Notes under the pieces: generated by a model
Database searches by the model: none
The model's input: the letters and a program-made list of their open reading frames with translations, nothing else
Told to the model about the DNA's origin: nothing
Translations under genes and position numbers: made by a program
In this document: positions 45,238-54,267 of the stretch, in pieces
How the letters are laid out: each line of letters begins with the position of its first letter
Numbering within the stretch: position 1 is the first letter of the stretch
Assembly (NCBI RefSeq): GCF_029946505.1
Contig: NZ_JARZHG010000008.1
Coordinates: forward strand, 186,001-250,000
From: Polyangium sp. y55x31
GTDB lineage: Bacteria; Myxococcota_A; Polyangia; Polyangiales; Polyangiaceae
Length of the DNA stretch: 64,000 nt
Direction of reading: 5' to 3'

Positions 45238-48185
45238 AGCGCGCCGCCCTCACGTCGGCCTGCGCGCTCCTCGTGGCCGCGGCGAGCTGCACGGGGGCGC
45301 GGCCCGAGCCGATCACGCCGCCGTCCGGGGAGAAGGCGCGCGCGGTGGAGGCGGCGTCGTCGCGGGACGCGGTGCTGGGTCCGCCGCGCTGGGTCGTGCC
45401 GGGCGCGACGGATTGGATCGAGCGGACCGAGGCCGGGATCGATCGCGCGCTCGCGGGCGGTCGCCGGGTCGAGTCGCGCGGGGCCGACGTGATCGCGACG
45501 GCCAAGGACACGGCCGAGTTCGACGGGGCCACCGCGGCCCCGGCGTGGAGCGCCGCGCCGGCGGCGCCCGCGCGGTACGTGCTCTGGAAGGAGCGCGAGG
45601 TGTTCGGCGCGGCCGAGTGGCTCGGCGAGGCGCGTTTGCTCGGGAAGCTGCCTTCGGCCGTGCAACGCACGTTCGATTGGGTCGACGGCACGGGGCTCGT
45701 CACGGCGGCCGGCGTGTTCGTGGTGTCGCCCGCGGGAGGGCCGCCGCGCAAGCTCGACCTGCCCGGGTTTGCCGTCGGGCTCGCGGCGGACGCGCGCCGC
45801 GCGCTGGTGCTGACGGTGTTCGGCCACGCGCGCCTCACGATGGACGGCGGCGCGACGTTCCGCGACGTGTCGGCCGAGCTTCCGGACGCGACGGAGATCG
45901 AGGTCCGGGGCGAGGATTTGCACGTGATGCTCCGGGGCGAGGAGAGCCGGCTCGTCGACGCGCGCGGGAGCATCGTGTCGGATCGCGCCCCGCAGGGCCC
46001 GCGGCGCCACGAACCGCCGCCCGATTTCGATGATCGCTGGCCCGAAGAATCCGGCGTGTCGGCCCTCGACGCGGCGACGGCGTACGGCCTGCGCTGGCTC
46101 GAAGGGGACGCCCTCGCGGTCGCGGAGGGCGCCGTCGCGCGGGTCGACCTGCACACGGGCCGGGCGACCGCGCTGCTTTCGATCGAGACGGGCGACGACA
46201 CGTGCGCGCCGCTGCGGGTGAAGGACGGCGCGCTCCTCGTTTGCGAAGGTCACAACCGCGCCACCGTGCTCGATCTGGCGAGCGGCGGGCGCATCGAGCG
46301 TACGTTCGACCTGCCGGACGGGCCGATCTGGGACCGCTTCGTGGTCGCGGACGGCGAGGCGCTCGGCTTCGTCGGCCCGTGCGAGGGGCCCGCGCCGGGC
46401 TCGCCCGCCGACGTCGTCGCCACGGCCTCGCCGACGAACGCCTCGAACCAGCGGAGCCCTGTGTTCTGCGTGCGGAAAAGCCCGGGCGTATGGGTCGAGC
46501 ACACGCTCGCGCCGGCCGACGCGAGCGACGTCGTCGCCTGGATTCCCCGGGCCGAGGGCGCCGCCGTGGCCCTCGTGGCCATTCCCGGCACGTTCCTCCA
46601 CGGCGCGCCCCGTGTCACCGTGCGCGGCGCCCTCCGCGTCGTGCGCGTGGCCCGCAACGAGCCGCCGCTCGACGTCACCACGTATTCCTCGGCGACGACC
46701 GCGCTGCTCACCCGCGCGCTTCACGTCACGCCAGACGGCACGATCGAAGGCTGGCTCCCCTCGGCGCACGGACCGTCGAGCCTCGCGGCCGTGACCATCG
46801 ACCCCGAGGGCCGCCCGCGGCAGCACCCCTTCCCCGCGCAGACCGTCAGCGTCACGACCTCGGGCCGCTTCGGCCTCGCCCGCACCGAGACCGAGCGCCT
46901 GTTCGAGACGACCGATTACGGCCGCACCTTCCGCCCCATCACGCCCCCGCCGAGCGGCGGATCGTCCGAGCCCATGTCGTGCAGCGAGGTCGGCTGCCAG
47001 GTCGGCATGTTCGTGCGGATCGGCTGGAACGACGGCTCCACGCCCGCGCCCGAGGACACGACCTCGCCGAAGCCAAACCCCGACTACCAGCGCCCGATCC
47101 CCCTGCCCCCGCTCGTGCGCCTCGCCTGCCGATATGCTGGCGCGGGCGAGGGCAAGCGGATCCCCGATTCGTTCGGCCTCGGCTACACGAAAACGCCGAT
47201 CGCCCGCGCGGCGCCCGGCCGCATCGGCTTCACGGGCGGGATGCTCATCCCCTGGAACGGCCCGCAGCCCGCCGGTGCCACGGGTGACGCCGAGGTCGCC
47301 TACGTGCCCTTGCTCGACCTCGCGGCGCCGATCACCCGCGCCACGATCCCGCTCTCGCGCCTCGGCCCGACGCCGTTCCATCCGTACGAGATCCGGCTCG
47401 GGTACGTGCTCGACGGCACGAAGGTGCGCGCCGTGGCCACCTCGGGCCTCGGCCGCTGCGCCGCCCCGCTCGTCGACGACGCCGGCCTGACGATCCCCAT
47501 CGGCGGGTGCGTCGACGATCCCACGGTGGGCGTCGTGCACGGCAGCCGCGCCCTGCTCGTGACGGGGAGCGGCGAGGGGCAGGCCGTCTCCGCCGTGGAG
47601 CTGCCGAAAAAGACGCCCACGCCCGGCCGCGTCGTCTCCGGCGGCCGACGTGAGCTCGCGTCGCTGCATCCACCCGAGGGCGCCAGCCGCTTCGATCTCG
47701 CCGCCGGCCTGCGCGGGCAGGACCCGGTCGTCGTGGCCGTCGACGCGGGCGGCGACGCCGTGATCGCGCCGCTCGACCCGGCTCGAGGCACGCTCGGCCC
47801 CGAGAAACGCCTCGCGTCCCTCGCGGACCTCACCGCCGCCTCGGATCCTCGCTGCGCGCCGCAGCCCGACGACGCCCGCGTCGTCTTTCCTTTCGACACG
47901 GAGATCGGCCTCGCCCAGGGCGCGCTCCTCGGCATCACGAACAGCGGTTCGGCCGGGATCGCCGTCCTGCGCTGGTCGCCGGCCCGCGTCTGCCTCGAAG
48001 CCGTGGAGTTCGCGGTCCGCGACGACCGCTACGAGCCCGAGCTCGGCTACTACGACCCGCCGGGCACGGTCCGCAAGGTCATCGCTCGCTTCGACGGCAA
48101 GGGGCCCGGCAAGGGCACGCTCGTGGTCCTCGGCTTCGGCGCCGAGGTCCGCCAGCCGCTCACCTGCGAAGGCATCGTCCGATGA
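45234..48185 (+). CDS. Giant Asp-box lipoprotein, paralogue B of 3
   Basis: The protein has 983 residues from the ATG at 45234, which overlaps the previous stop by 4 bp. The lipobox is AAASC. The plan is as in copy A: first Asp-box-like turn LTMDGGATFR near residue 203, second FETTDYGRTF near 558, then CSEVGCQVGMFVRIGW. Shared blocks include GVWVEHTL...DASDVVAWIPRAEG and DGTIEGWLPSAHG, which line up with EWVEHTIELPPG and DGSVEGWLVSPNG of copy A. The overlap means ribosomes probably reinitiate, giving the three proteins in similar amounts. It is likely a surface-exposed propeller of the same complex. Function unknown. Confidence 0.8.
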   Translation: MKRAALTSACALLVAAASCTGARPEPITPPSGEKARAVEAASSRDAVLGPPRWVVPGATDWIERTEAGIDRALAGGRRVESRGADVIATAKDTAEFDGATAAPAWSAAPAAPARYVLWKEREVFGAAEWLGEARLLGKLPSAVQRTFDWVDGTGLVTAAGVFVVSPAGGPPRKLDLPGFAVGLAADARRALVLTVFGHARLTMDGGATFRDVSAELPDATEIEVRGEDLHVMLRGEESRLVDARGSIVSDRAPQGPRRHEPPPDFDDRWPEESGVSALDAATAYGLRWLEGDALAVAEGAVARVDLHTGRATALLSIETGDDTCAPLRVKDGALLVCEGHNRATVLDLASGGRIERTFDLPDGPIWDRFVVADGEALGFVGPCEGPAPGSPADVVATASPTNASNQRSPVFCVRKSPGVWVEHTLAPADASDVVAWIPRAEGAAVALVAIPGTFLHGAPRVTVRGALRVVRVARNEPPLDVTTYSSATTALLTRALHVTPDGTIEGWLPSAHGPSSLAAVTIDPEGRPRQHPFPAQTVSVTTSGRFGLARTETERLFETTDYGRTFRPITPPPSGGSSEPMSCSEVGCQVGMFVRIGWNDGSTPAPEDTTSPKPNPDYQRPIPLPPLVRLACRYAGAGEGKRIPDSFGLGYTKTPIARAAPGRIGFTGGMLIPWNGPQPAGATGDAEVAYVPLLDLAAPITRATIPLSRLGPTPFHPYEIRLGYVLDGTKVRAVATSGLGRCAAPLVDDAGLTIPIGGCVDDPTVGVVHGSRALLVTGSGEGQAVSAVELPKKTPTPGRVVSGGRRELASLHPPEGASRFDLAAGLRGQDPVVVAVDAGGDAVIAPLDPARGTLGPEKRLASLADLTAASDPRCAPQPDDARVVFPFDTEIGLAQGALLGITNSGSAGIAVLRWSPARVCLEAVEFAVRDDRYEPELGYYDPPGTVRKVIARFDGKGPGKGTLVVLGFGAEVRQPLTCEGIVR

Positions 48186-51100
48186 AGAACCGCGCCTTCC
48201 CCCGGGCCGCGTCCGTCGCCCTCGTCGCCCTCGCCGCCGCCTTCGCCGCCTGCTCCGCGAAGCCCACGCGCCCGAGCGCCTCCACCACGCCGCTCCGCCC
48301 GAAACCCGCTGCCGCGCCCGAGCCCCTCCTCGGCCCGGCCCGGTACGTCCTCTCCGAGGGCGTCGGCATCTCCTTCGACGAGGCCGGCCGCGGCTCCGCC
48401 CTGCCACGCCGCGAGCCCGCCCTCGCCTCTGGCAAGCGCTTCCTGCTCGAAGGCGGCGTGGTCCTCGCCGAGGCGCAGGGTCCCGAGGCTTTGTTCGGCT
48501 TCCGCTCCCTGCCGGCGCGCCTCGGCGGCGGCTACGTCTTCTGGTCGGAAGCGCGCACCTACCGCGCCGACACCTTCCTCGGCGAGCTCCGCCCCATCGC
48601 CCAGATCGCGGCCGAAGGCGGCGCGCGCCCCTGGCTCGACACCCTCGTCCTGCGCACCGACCTCGGCCTGCTCGAGCTCGACCCTCGCGCCGCCACGCCC
48701 GCCCTCCGCCGCACCGACCTCGCGCGCTTCGCCGAAGCCTCCTCCCTCGACGGCAAGCACGGCGTCCGCCTCGACGCCTTCGGCCGCGCCGAGATCACCA
48801 CCGACGGCGGCAAGACCTTCCGTGACCTCACCGCCGAGCGCAACGTCCGCATCTTCGGCGTCGAGGAGGGCGAGTCCGGAAGGCTCCTCTTGCTCGCGGG
48901 CGCGGGCCGCCAGCCCACGCTCGCCCTCGACCCCGCCAAAGGCCTCGTCCCCGTCGTCGCGGACCCGCCGAACGACCTCGGCTGGGGCATGATCTCCTCC
49001 CTCGCGGAGGACATCCTGCCCCCGAGCCGCCGCCTCGCCCCGCCCGAGCTCGCGAGCGCCGTCTTCGCCGGGGCCCGCCTCCCGGGCGGCCGTGTCCTCG
49101 TCACGCAAGAGCAATCCGTCCGCGTCCTCGCCCTCACCACGGGCCAGGTCCTCGACGAAGCCCTCCTGACCGGCGTCACCGAGCTCTACACGCACTGCCA
49201 GCCCATCACCCGCGGCCCTGACATCCTCCTCGCGTGCACCCACCCGCACGGCGCCCACGTCCTCGCCCTCCGCGACGACCCCTCCGCGCCGCGCGTCGAA
49301 GCCACCTTCCCCGAGCCGTCCACGTTCGTCGCGGGCCTCGGCCCCCGCTTCGCCTTCACCGGTCGATGTGGCGTGCTCGTCCCCACGGTCGCCGATTTCC
49401 GGGGCGCCCCGCCCGTCAATGACGCGCAACCGAGGCTCTTCGGGCCCAGCCAGTTCGAGCGCGAGTTCACGACGCCCCCGGAAGACCCGCCCGAGCCGCT
49501 CGATCCGACCCCCACCGACGAGGCCTACGTCTGCGTCCGCAGCGAAGGCGGCGCCTGGACCGAGCGACGCCTCACCGGCGAAGACGCGACCCATCTGTAC
49601 CGGTTCCTCCCCGGCGACGGCGGTACAGCCACGGCCCTGGTCTTCCGCGGCAAGGACACGAAAACCGCCCCCGAACCCGCGCCCGAAGGCGTCCGCATCA
49701 TCCGCGTCGACCCCGAGGATCCCGCCCTCGGCGGCGCCGCCTTCGCGGCCGTCCTCACGCCCATGGAGGAGCCGCCTTACCGCTCGATCGACCGCGATTT
49801 CTGGCTCGACGAAAAAGACGGCTCCATCCACGGCTGGATCGTCCTCCCGCCCGAAGGCGAGTCCGCCGAGGACGCCGAGCGCCCCGACCCCATCCCCCAA
49901 GGCCGCTCCGAGCGCGTGCTCCCCGTCTCCACGCGCCTCGGCGGCCGCTTCGCCGGCGTCCACATCCAGCCCGACGGCCGCGTCGTGGTCCATCCGCTCC
50001 CGCCCGGCGTCGTCGAGGTCCTTCGCGGCGGCCCCTTCGCCCTCGCCCGCGCCGACGCCGAGGGCCTCGCCACCTACCACGAGACCACCGACGGCGGCCG
50101 CACCTTCCGCCCCGTCGCGGCGCCCCCCGTCGGCGAGCTCAACGCCCCCTACGACGCCAACGTCGTCCAGGGCTGCTCCGAGCTCGGCTGCGCCCTCGGC
50201 GACGGCGTCGTCCGCCTCGGCTGGGGCGGCCCCGCACCCGCCTCCGCTGCCGAGCCGCCCCTATCTGCCGACATCGCCCCCGCGCCCGAGCCCCCCGTCA
50301 AGCGCCTCGGCTCGCTCCCCCTCCGCTGCCGCCTCGAACGCCCCGGCACCCCCGCGCCCCGCGGCGACGGCAAAGCCGACGCCGCCCCTCCGCCGCTCCC
50401 CGCCTCGCTGCGCATCCCGCCCGGCGTCGCCGTCGGCGTCGTCCGTGCCGGCGCCTACGACGTCGACGTTGGCCTCCCGTTCGACCCGCGCCCTCCACGC
50501 CGCGTCACCTTCAAGGCCCCGCCCCTCAGCCGCGTCGAGGGCGCCGTCGTCCCCGTCCTCCTCGCGACCGACGCCTCGCCCGTGGGCCTCTTCCTCCGGA
50601 CGACCGAGCTCCGCTTCGACCTCGGCCTCCCGGGCGCCTCGCCGAGCCGCGACCCCGTCCCCCTCCAGCACAACGGCATCCTCACCGCCGCCGTCGACCT
50701 CGGCCGCGGCGACCTCCTCGCGCTCGAAGCCGCGGACGGCGAGCTCTCCCTCCTCCGCGGCGGTCTCCTCCGCCGTTTCGCCCAGATCGCCCGTGTCCCC
50801 GACGTCACCCGCCACCGCCTCGGCCTCGCGCGCCGCCGCGGCGACGCGGCTTCCCCTCGGCTCGCCGTGAGCGCCGTCTCCGGCACCTCCGGCGACATCC
50901 TCCTCGCCGACCTCGACCTCACCCGCGCCGCCCTCGGCCCCACGCGCCTCGCCGGCAGCCTCGTGAACCTCGACCCCTCCTCGGCTTGCCGCCCCGACCC
51001 CGACGCCTACCGCCTGCTCGCCGAGGTCCTCGTCGACGTGCAATTCGACCCGCCCGACGAAGGCCATGACGCCCCGAGCCTCGGCGCCACGGCCCTCGTC

Positions 51101-51250
51101 GCCGTCTCTTCGGGCCGCACCTGCCTGGAAGGCCTCGAGGTCCGTTTCCCTCGGAATAATGAAACCCTCGTGGTCCGATTCCCGTCCCCCGGCGCGTCGC
51201 TCGTGCGCGCGGCTGGGCGCAGCGACGCGGCCGTCTGTTCGAGCCCGTGA
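48182..51250 (+). CDS. Giant Asp-box lipoprotein, paralogue C of 3
   Basis: The protein has 1022 residues; its ATG overlaps the copy B stop by 4 bp. The signal peptide has lipobox FAAC. Asp-box-like turns are ITTDGGKTFR near 205 and ETTDGGRTF near 634, followed by CSELGCALGDGVVRLGWG. The conserved DGSIHGWIVLPPEG block corresponds to those in A and B. An LGGGYVFWSEARTYRADTFLG segment matches LGGGFVHWSRARVFRSDTFTG of copy A, which is the clearest proof of common descent. It ends the operon; no terminator is evident before the next gene at 51329. Confidence 0.8.
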   Translation: MKNRAFPRAASVALVALAAAFAACSAKPTRPSASTTPLRPKPAAAPEPLLGPARYVLSEGVGISFDEAGRGSALPRREPALASGKRFLLEGGVVLAEAQGPEALFGFRSLPARLGGGYVFWSEARTYRADTFLGELRPIAQIAAEGGARPWLDTLVLRTDLGLLELDPRAATPALRRTDLARFAEASSLDGKHGVRLDAFGRAEITTDGGKTFRDLTAERNVRIFGVEEGESGRLLLLAGAGRQPTLALDPAKGLVPVVADPPNDLGWGMISSLAEDILPPSRRLAPPELASAVFAGARLPGGRVLVTQEQSVRVLALTTGQVLDEALLTGVTELYTHCQPITRGPDILLACTHPHGAHVLALRDDPSAPRVEATFPEPSTFVAGLGPRFAFTGRCGVLVPTVADFRGAPPVNDAQPRLFGPSQFEREFTTPPEDPPEPLDPTPTDEAYVCVRSEGGAWTERRLTGEDATHLYRFLPGDGGTATALVFRGKDTKTAPEPAPEGVRIIRVDPEDPALGGAAFAAVLTPMEEPPYRSIDRDFWLDEKDGSIHGWIVLPPEGESAEDAERPDPIPQGRSERVLPVSTRLGGRFAGVHIQPDGRVVVHPLPPGVVEVLRGGPFALARADAEGLATYHETTDGGRTFRPVAAPPVGELNAPYDANVVQGCSELGCALGDGVVRLGWGGPAPASAAEPPLSADIAPAPEPPVKRLGSLPLRCRLERPGTPAPRGDGKADAAPPPLPASLRIPPGVAVGVVRAGAYDVDVGLPFDPRPPRRVTFKAPPLSRVEGAVVPVLLATDASPVGLFLRTTELRFDLGLPGASPSRDPVPLQHNGILTAAVDLGRGDLLALEAADGELSLLRGGLLRRFAQIARVPDVTRHRLGLARRRGDAASPRLAVSAVSGTSGDILLADLDLTRAALGPTRLAGSLVNLDPSSACRPDPDAYRLLAEVLVDVQFDPPDEGHDAPSLGATALVAVSSGRTCLEGLEVRFPRNNETLVVRFPSPGASLVRAAGRSDAAVCSSP

Positions 51251-51328
51251 ACCTCCGCGGCGAGGCCGCGACGGTGTACCATGGGACCGTCGCCGCTTTC
51301 TTCACGCCATTTTTTCCGGGAGGTTCCC

Positions 51329-51886
51329 ATGAGTGGAGGCATCAACAAGCTCTTCCTGAGCGATCCCGTTTTGTTCTTGCGAAATCACGCCGTGATCTCG
51401 GTACCGGATCCTTCACTCGCCACCCAGATCGGCATCTGCGAGATCAACCTCATCATCAAGTCGAAGCACAACAACATGCCGGCCGTGACGGTCACCAAGA
51501 TCCTCCCCGGCATGAAGAAGCACATCGGCTCGAACGCGTTCAAGGCGCATTACCTGGCCTGGCAACAGGACAAAGAGCCCGTCATTCAACTCGGCGCCGG
51601 CGCGAATTACTTCTTCACCGCGGGCCTCACGGGCTGCCGCCTCGTGATCACCCCGGGCCCGATTCCCACCGTGAGGCACATCGACGGGGGCAAGTTCACC
51701 AACCAGCAAATGGACGCCCGCTGCAACGTCCGCTCCGCTGGCAACTTCGGCATCACCCGGTACTGGGACAATGGCAACCACTGGCTCAGCCACGTCATCG
51801 GCGTTCGCACCAAAACGGGCTGGCGGTTCTACGCCCAGGATACGAACTACAACAGCGTGCCGCCCTTCACGGTGACCGAGGTCTGA
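51329..51886 (+). CDS. Candidate glutamine deamidase with Thr-Cys-His triad (CNF1/BLF1/CheD-like)
   Basis: The protein has 185 residues, with GGGAGG before the ATG. No overall family is recognised. Residues 93-120 read as a strand-turn with GLTGC (Cys103), Thr97 six residues before it, and His117 in PTVRHIDGG. In CNF1, BLF1 and CheD the catalytic Cys sits in an LSGC-like turn with a His 12-17 residues later, and in BLF1 and CheD a Thr lies six residues before the Cys. The spacing here (Thr -6, His +14) fits. There is no signal peptide. The protein may be a stand-alone deamidase acting on a cytoplasmic partner, or a toxin exported by other means. No immunity gene is adjacent on the same strand. 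The prediction rests only on this local motif. Confidence 0.8.
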   Translation: MSGGINKLFLSDPVLFLRNHAVISVPDPSLATQIGICEINLIIKSKHNNMPAVTVTKILPGMKKHIGSNAFKAHYLAWQQDKEPVIQLGAGANYFFTAGLTGCRLVITPGPIPTVRHIDGGKFTNQQMDARCNVRSAGNFGITRYWDNGNHWLSHVIGVRTKTGWRFYAQDTNYNSVPPFTVTEV

Positions 51887-51915
51887 GCGGCACGCCCGGC
51901 TCGTCGTCCTCGCGG

Positions 51916-52479
51916 CTACGCCGCCTTCGCCGCCGCCCGCGCCTTCGCGAACAGCTCGATCATCACCCGATTGAAGGCGGGGATGTCGTCCGGCTTGCGG
52001 CTCGTCACGAGCTGGCTGTCGTTCACCACCTCCCGATCGACCCATTCCGCGCCTGCATTCTCGAGGTCCGTCCGCACGGACGGCCACGACGTCACCTGCC
52101 GGCCCCGCACCACGTTCGCCTCGACCAGCATCCACGGCCCGTGGCAAATGGACGCGACCGGCTTTCCGGCGTCGAAGAACGCGCGCACGAACCGGACGGC
52201 CTCGGGGTTCATCCGCAGTTTGTCCGGGTTCATCACCCCGCCGGGCAGCAGCAACGCGTCGAAATTCTCCGGCCGGGCATCCGCGAGCGCCACGTCCACG
52301 CCGAACGAATCCCCCCATTGCGTGAATTTCCATCCACGCACCTGCCCGCTCACCGGCGACACGATCCACGTCTGTGCCCCTGCCATGTCGAGCGCTTGCC
52401 GCGGCTCGGTCAGCTCGACCTGCTCGAACCCATTCTCCACGAGAATGGCCACCCGCCTCCCCGTCAGCTCGTTTGCCAT
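51916..52479 (-). CDS. DJ-1/PfpI family protein (type 1 glutamine-amidotransferase fold)
   Basis: The protein has 187 residues from the ATG at 52479. The family marks are clear: RRVAILVENGFEQVELTEP with the conserved Glu, FDALLLPGGVMNPD, and the nucleophile elbow SICHGPWML (Cys with following His). TSWPSVRTDLENAGAEWVD and the end segment NDSQLVTSRKPDDIPAF are typical of PfpI/YhbO-like members. These act in stress protection, with deglycase, peptidase or chaperone activity claimed for different members. Cytoplasmic. It is convergent with the gene at 51329 and about 80 bp from the Rnk-like gene on the same strand. Confidence 0.93.
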   Translation of the reverse strand: MANELTGRRVAILVENGFEQVELTEPRQALDMAGAQTWIVSPVSGQVRGWKFTQWGDSFGVDVALADARPENFDALLLPGGVMNPDKLRMNPEAVRFVRAFFDAGKPVASICHGPWMLVEANVVRGRQVTSWPSVRTDLENAGAEWVDREVVNDSQLVTSRKPDDIPAFNRVMIELFAKARAAAKAA

Positions 52480-52560
52480 GACACCCTCCGTTCCACAGCC
52501 CCCCGCAGGCAAGGCTTCTGCCACGGACGGCAAAGGACGAGCCCACGGGCCCGTGCGTCG

Positions 52561-52980
52561 TCAGAGCTGGAAATTCCCCGCGGCCTCGGGTTGATAGGGG
52601 ACGGCGAGCACGCGCAGCCGCTTGTGGCCGGCGGTGGGCATCGGCCACGTGATTCCCTGGCCCACGGACAGCCCGAGCAGCGCCGTTCCAATGGGCGAAA
52701 GCACGGACACGCGCCCTTCCTCGACACACGCGTCCCGCGGATACGTGATCACCACCTCGCGGCGCTTTTGCGTCACCTCGTCCAGATAGAGCACCAGGCT
52801 GTTCATCGTCACCACGTCGGACGGCACGGCGGGTGGCGCGACGAGCTTGGCGCGCGCGAGCTCCCGATCGAGCGCTTCCGCCGCTGCGCGCCTCGGTCCT
52901 TCGAGGTGGAGCTCCACGATCAGGCGTAGGCGTTCTGCATCCTGGGTCGTGATCACGAGGCTCGGAGCGATGGGGAACAT
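52561..52980 (-). CDS. Rnk/GreA-GreB C-terminal-domain regulator
   Basis: The protein has 139 residues from the ATG at 52980. A short helical N-terminus (ITTQDAERLRLIVELHLEG) is followed by the FKBP-like GreA/GreB C-terminal domain: VVTMNSLVLYLDE, REVVITYPRDACVEEGRVSVLSPIGTALLGLSVGQGITWPMP. This is the layout of Rnk (regulator of nucleoside diphosphate kinase), which binds RNA polymerase near the secondary channel but lacks the long coiled coil of GreA. It likely tunes transcription. It may form a stress-related cluster with the DJ-1 gene and the small membrane protein gene, all on the minus strand. Confidence 0.9.
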   Translation of the reverse strand: MFPIAPSLVITTQDAERLRLIVELHLEGPRRAAAEALDRELARAKLVAPPAVPSDVVTMNSLVLYLDEVTQKRREVVITYPRDACVEEGRVSVLSPIGTALLGLSVGQGITWPMPTAGHKRLRVLAVPYQPEAAGNFQL

Positions 52981-53036
52981 GGGCGTGGACCTTTCGGGGC
53001 ACGAAATGAAATGCCGACGTTGCGGCGCTGCGTGGG

Positions 53037-53177
53037 TCATTCGTCCGGCGTATCGTCGTCGCCCTCCTCGACGAGGATCCGGAGGAGCGACCGCAATCCG
53101 ACGACGCAGGACACGAGGAGCCCGAGCTTCACGAAAAGCACGAGCTCGTGGCGCGTGAGAATGTACGAAAACCTCAT
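53037..53177 (-). CDS. Small single-pass membrane protein (46 aa)
   Basis: The ATG at 53177 is preceded by CAGGAGGGGACG, a strong ribosome-binding site that fixes the start. The peptide has a short polar head, one hydrophobic helix LVLFVKLGLLVSCVVGL, and an acidic tail LVEEGDDDTPDE. There is no lipobox. Such small membrane proteins often modulate a larger partner, but none can be named. It lies 56 bp upstream of the Rnk-like gene. Confidence 0.6.
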   Translation of the reverse strand: MRFSYILTRHELVLFVKLGLLVSCVVGLRSLLRILVEEGDDDTPDE

Positions 53178-53687
53178 CGTCCCCTCCTGGATCGAAATCG
53201 CGGACGAGCGGCATCGCGGCGCGCGCACGAATCCATGGACGGCACACGGAACGAACGCAAATGGTCCGTTCCGAGCCGAAATCCCGGCCTTCGTGTCGAC
53301 GCGTATCGCCGACGGCGCGCTTGCCTGGTTATTCCCCTGCGATCTCGGGCGGAGGGCCCCTCGCCAGATCAGGCGCCCGCTGCTCGGCCCCCGAGCGCCT
53401 CGGATCGAGCAGATCGACGACCTTCACGTGCTTCGCGCGGCTCATGCCACGCCCGAACATCAAGAGGCCTGGATCTGGAGGCTCTTTCACGTCGCAGCCG
53501 CTCACGGTTCGCGCTGCGAGGCTTGTGTCCGGGGTCTTCGTCATGGCGGCCGACGCTCGCTTCTCACCTTCGGAGACACCGACGAGAAAGGCAAGCGTAA
53601 AGATTTCGCCGGTTCGTCAACGGCCGCGCGGGCCGTGCTTTCGCGAATTCGGCGGAGGAGGATGACCCGCGGCAGGCTGCCGCAACG
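53178..53687. other. 510-bp region with no secure gene
   Basis: Several short frames are open on both strands, but none combines a good start, ribosome-binding site and typical codon bias, except the weak candidate at 53329-53544. There are no repeats or clear terminators. Confidence 0.4.
53329..53544 (-). CDS. Possible small protein (71 aa), weak candidate
   Basis: From the ATG at 53544 the frame reads a polar peptide with VSGCDVKEPPDPGLLMFGRGMSR. The same frame upstream of the ATG encodes a hydrophobic, signal-like stretch (FTLAFLVGVSEGEKRASA) but has no start codon. This could be a decayed or mis-started secreted peptide. Reported only because the stretch otherwise holds nothing. Confidence 0.25.
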   Translation of the reverse strand: MTKTPDTSLAARTVSGCDVKEPPDPGLLMFGRGMSRAKHVKVVDLLDPRRSGAEQRAPDLARGPPPEIAGE

Positions 53688-54101
53688 TCATTGCATCGGC
53701 GGGGTCTTCACGTCCTCGGCGTGCTTGTACGTCGCCGTCACCACGTAATGAAGGACCCTACCGCAGTCGCCCAGGCTGCACCGCCCCGGGCACGCCTGCT
53801 GGCCCTCGAACGTCGTCCGGCGCGACGTGAGGGCCGCGAGGATCTCGCTCGTCACGTCGTATCCGCCGTCTTGACATCGCGACTCGGAGCACGGCACCTC
53901 GAAGAGGGCGGGCGCCTGCGCGAGGACGACGCGTCGGATGTAGCGGTTGCCGCCCACGCTGCCGCCCCTCGGCATCTCGTCGATTGCAATCTTGAGATCC
54001 GTCAGATCGGGAGCTCTCTCGACGAGCTTGCCCGCCGCGTCTTCCCGGGCCATCCGCTGGTTACGGCGCTCCGTGCGCTCGAGGTTCTTGCGGTAATTCA
54101 T
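53688..54101 (-). CDS. Hypothetical protein with paired CxxxC/CxxxCxxxxC motifs
   Basis: The protein has 137 residues; AAGGAGGACG precedes the ATG. The N-terminus is basic and helical (RKNLERTERRNQRMARE). The second half has VPCSESRC and CPGRCSLGDCGRVLHY around a DGGYDVTSEILAALTSRRTTFEGQQ core. Five Cys in close pairs without a signal peptide suggest a zinc site in the cytoplasm. The core (ARG-rich strand, FEG, C..C, C.R.L.Y) has the look of a small nucleic-acid-binding module, but I do not recognise the family. Strong start signal and codon use make it a real gene. Confidence 0.7.
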   Translation of the reverse strand: MNYRKNLERTERRNQRMAREDAAGKLVERAPDLTDLKIAIDEMPRGGSVGGNRYIRRVVLAQAPALFEVPCSESRCQDGGYDVTSEILAALTSRRTTFEGQQACPGRCSLGDCGRVLHYVVTATYKHAEDVKTPPMQ

Positions 54102-54267
54102 CGTCCTCCTTGATCGCGGTCACGATCGATCACGCGCCGCGCGACTCGACGAGCGCGATCGTTTTCCTCGCGTCAGGCCAAGACACGCAAGATACCACGA
54201 CCCAAAGCATTTTGCTCCTACGATTGTTCCGGACGTCGGGGGCCCGAGAGGTTATGGTTCTCCGACC

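Noticed and set aside
44586-48407. 1273-codon open frame antisense to lipoproteins A-C
   Set aside because: Crosses three real gene boundaries on the other strand; composition of a shadow frame.
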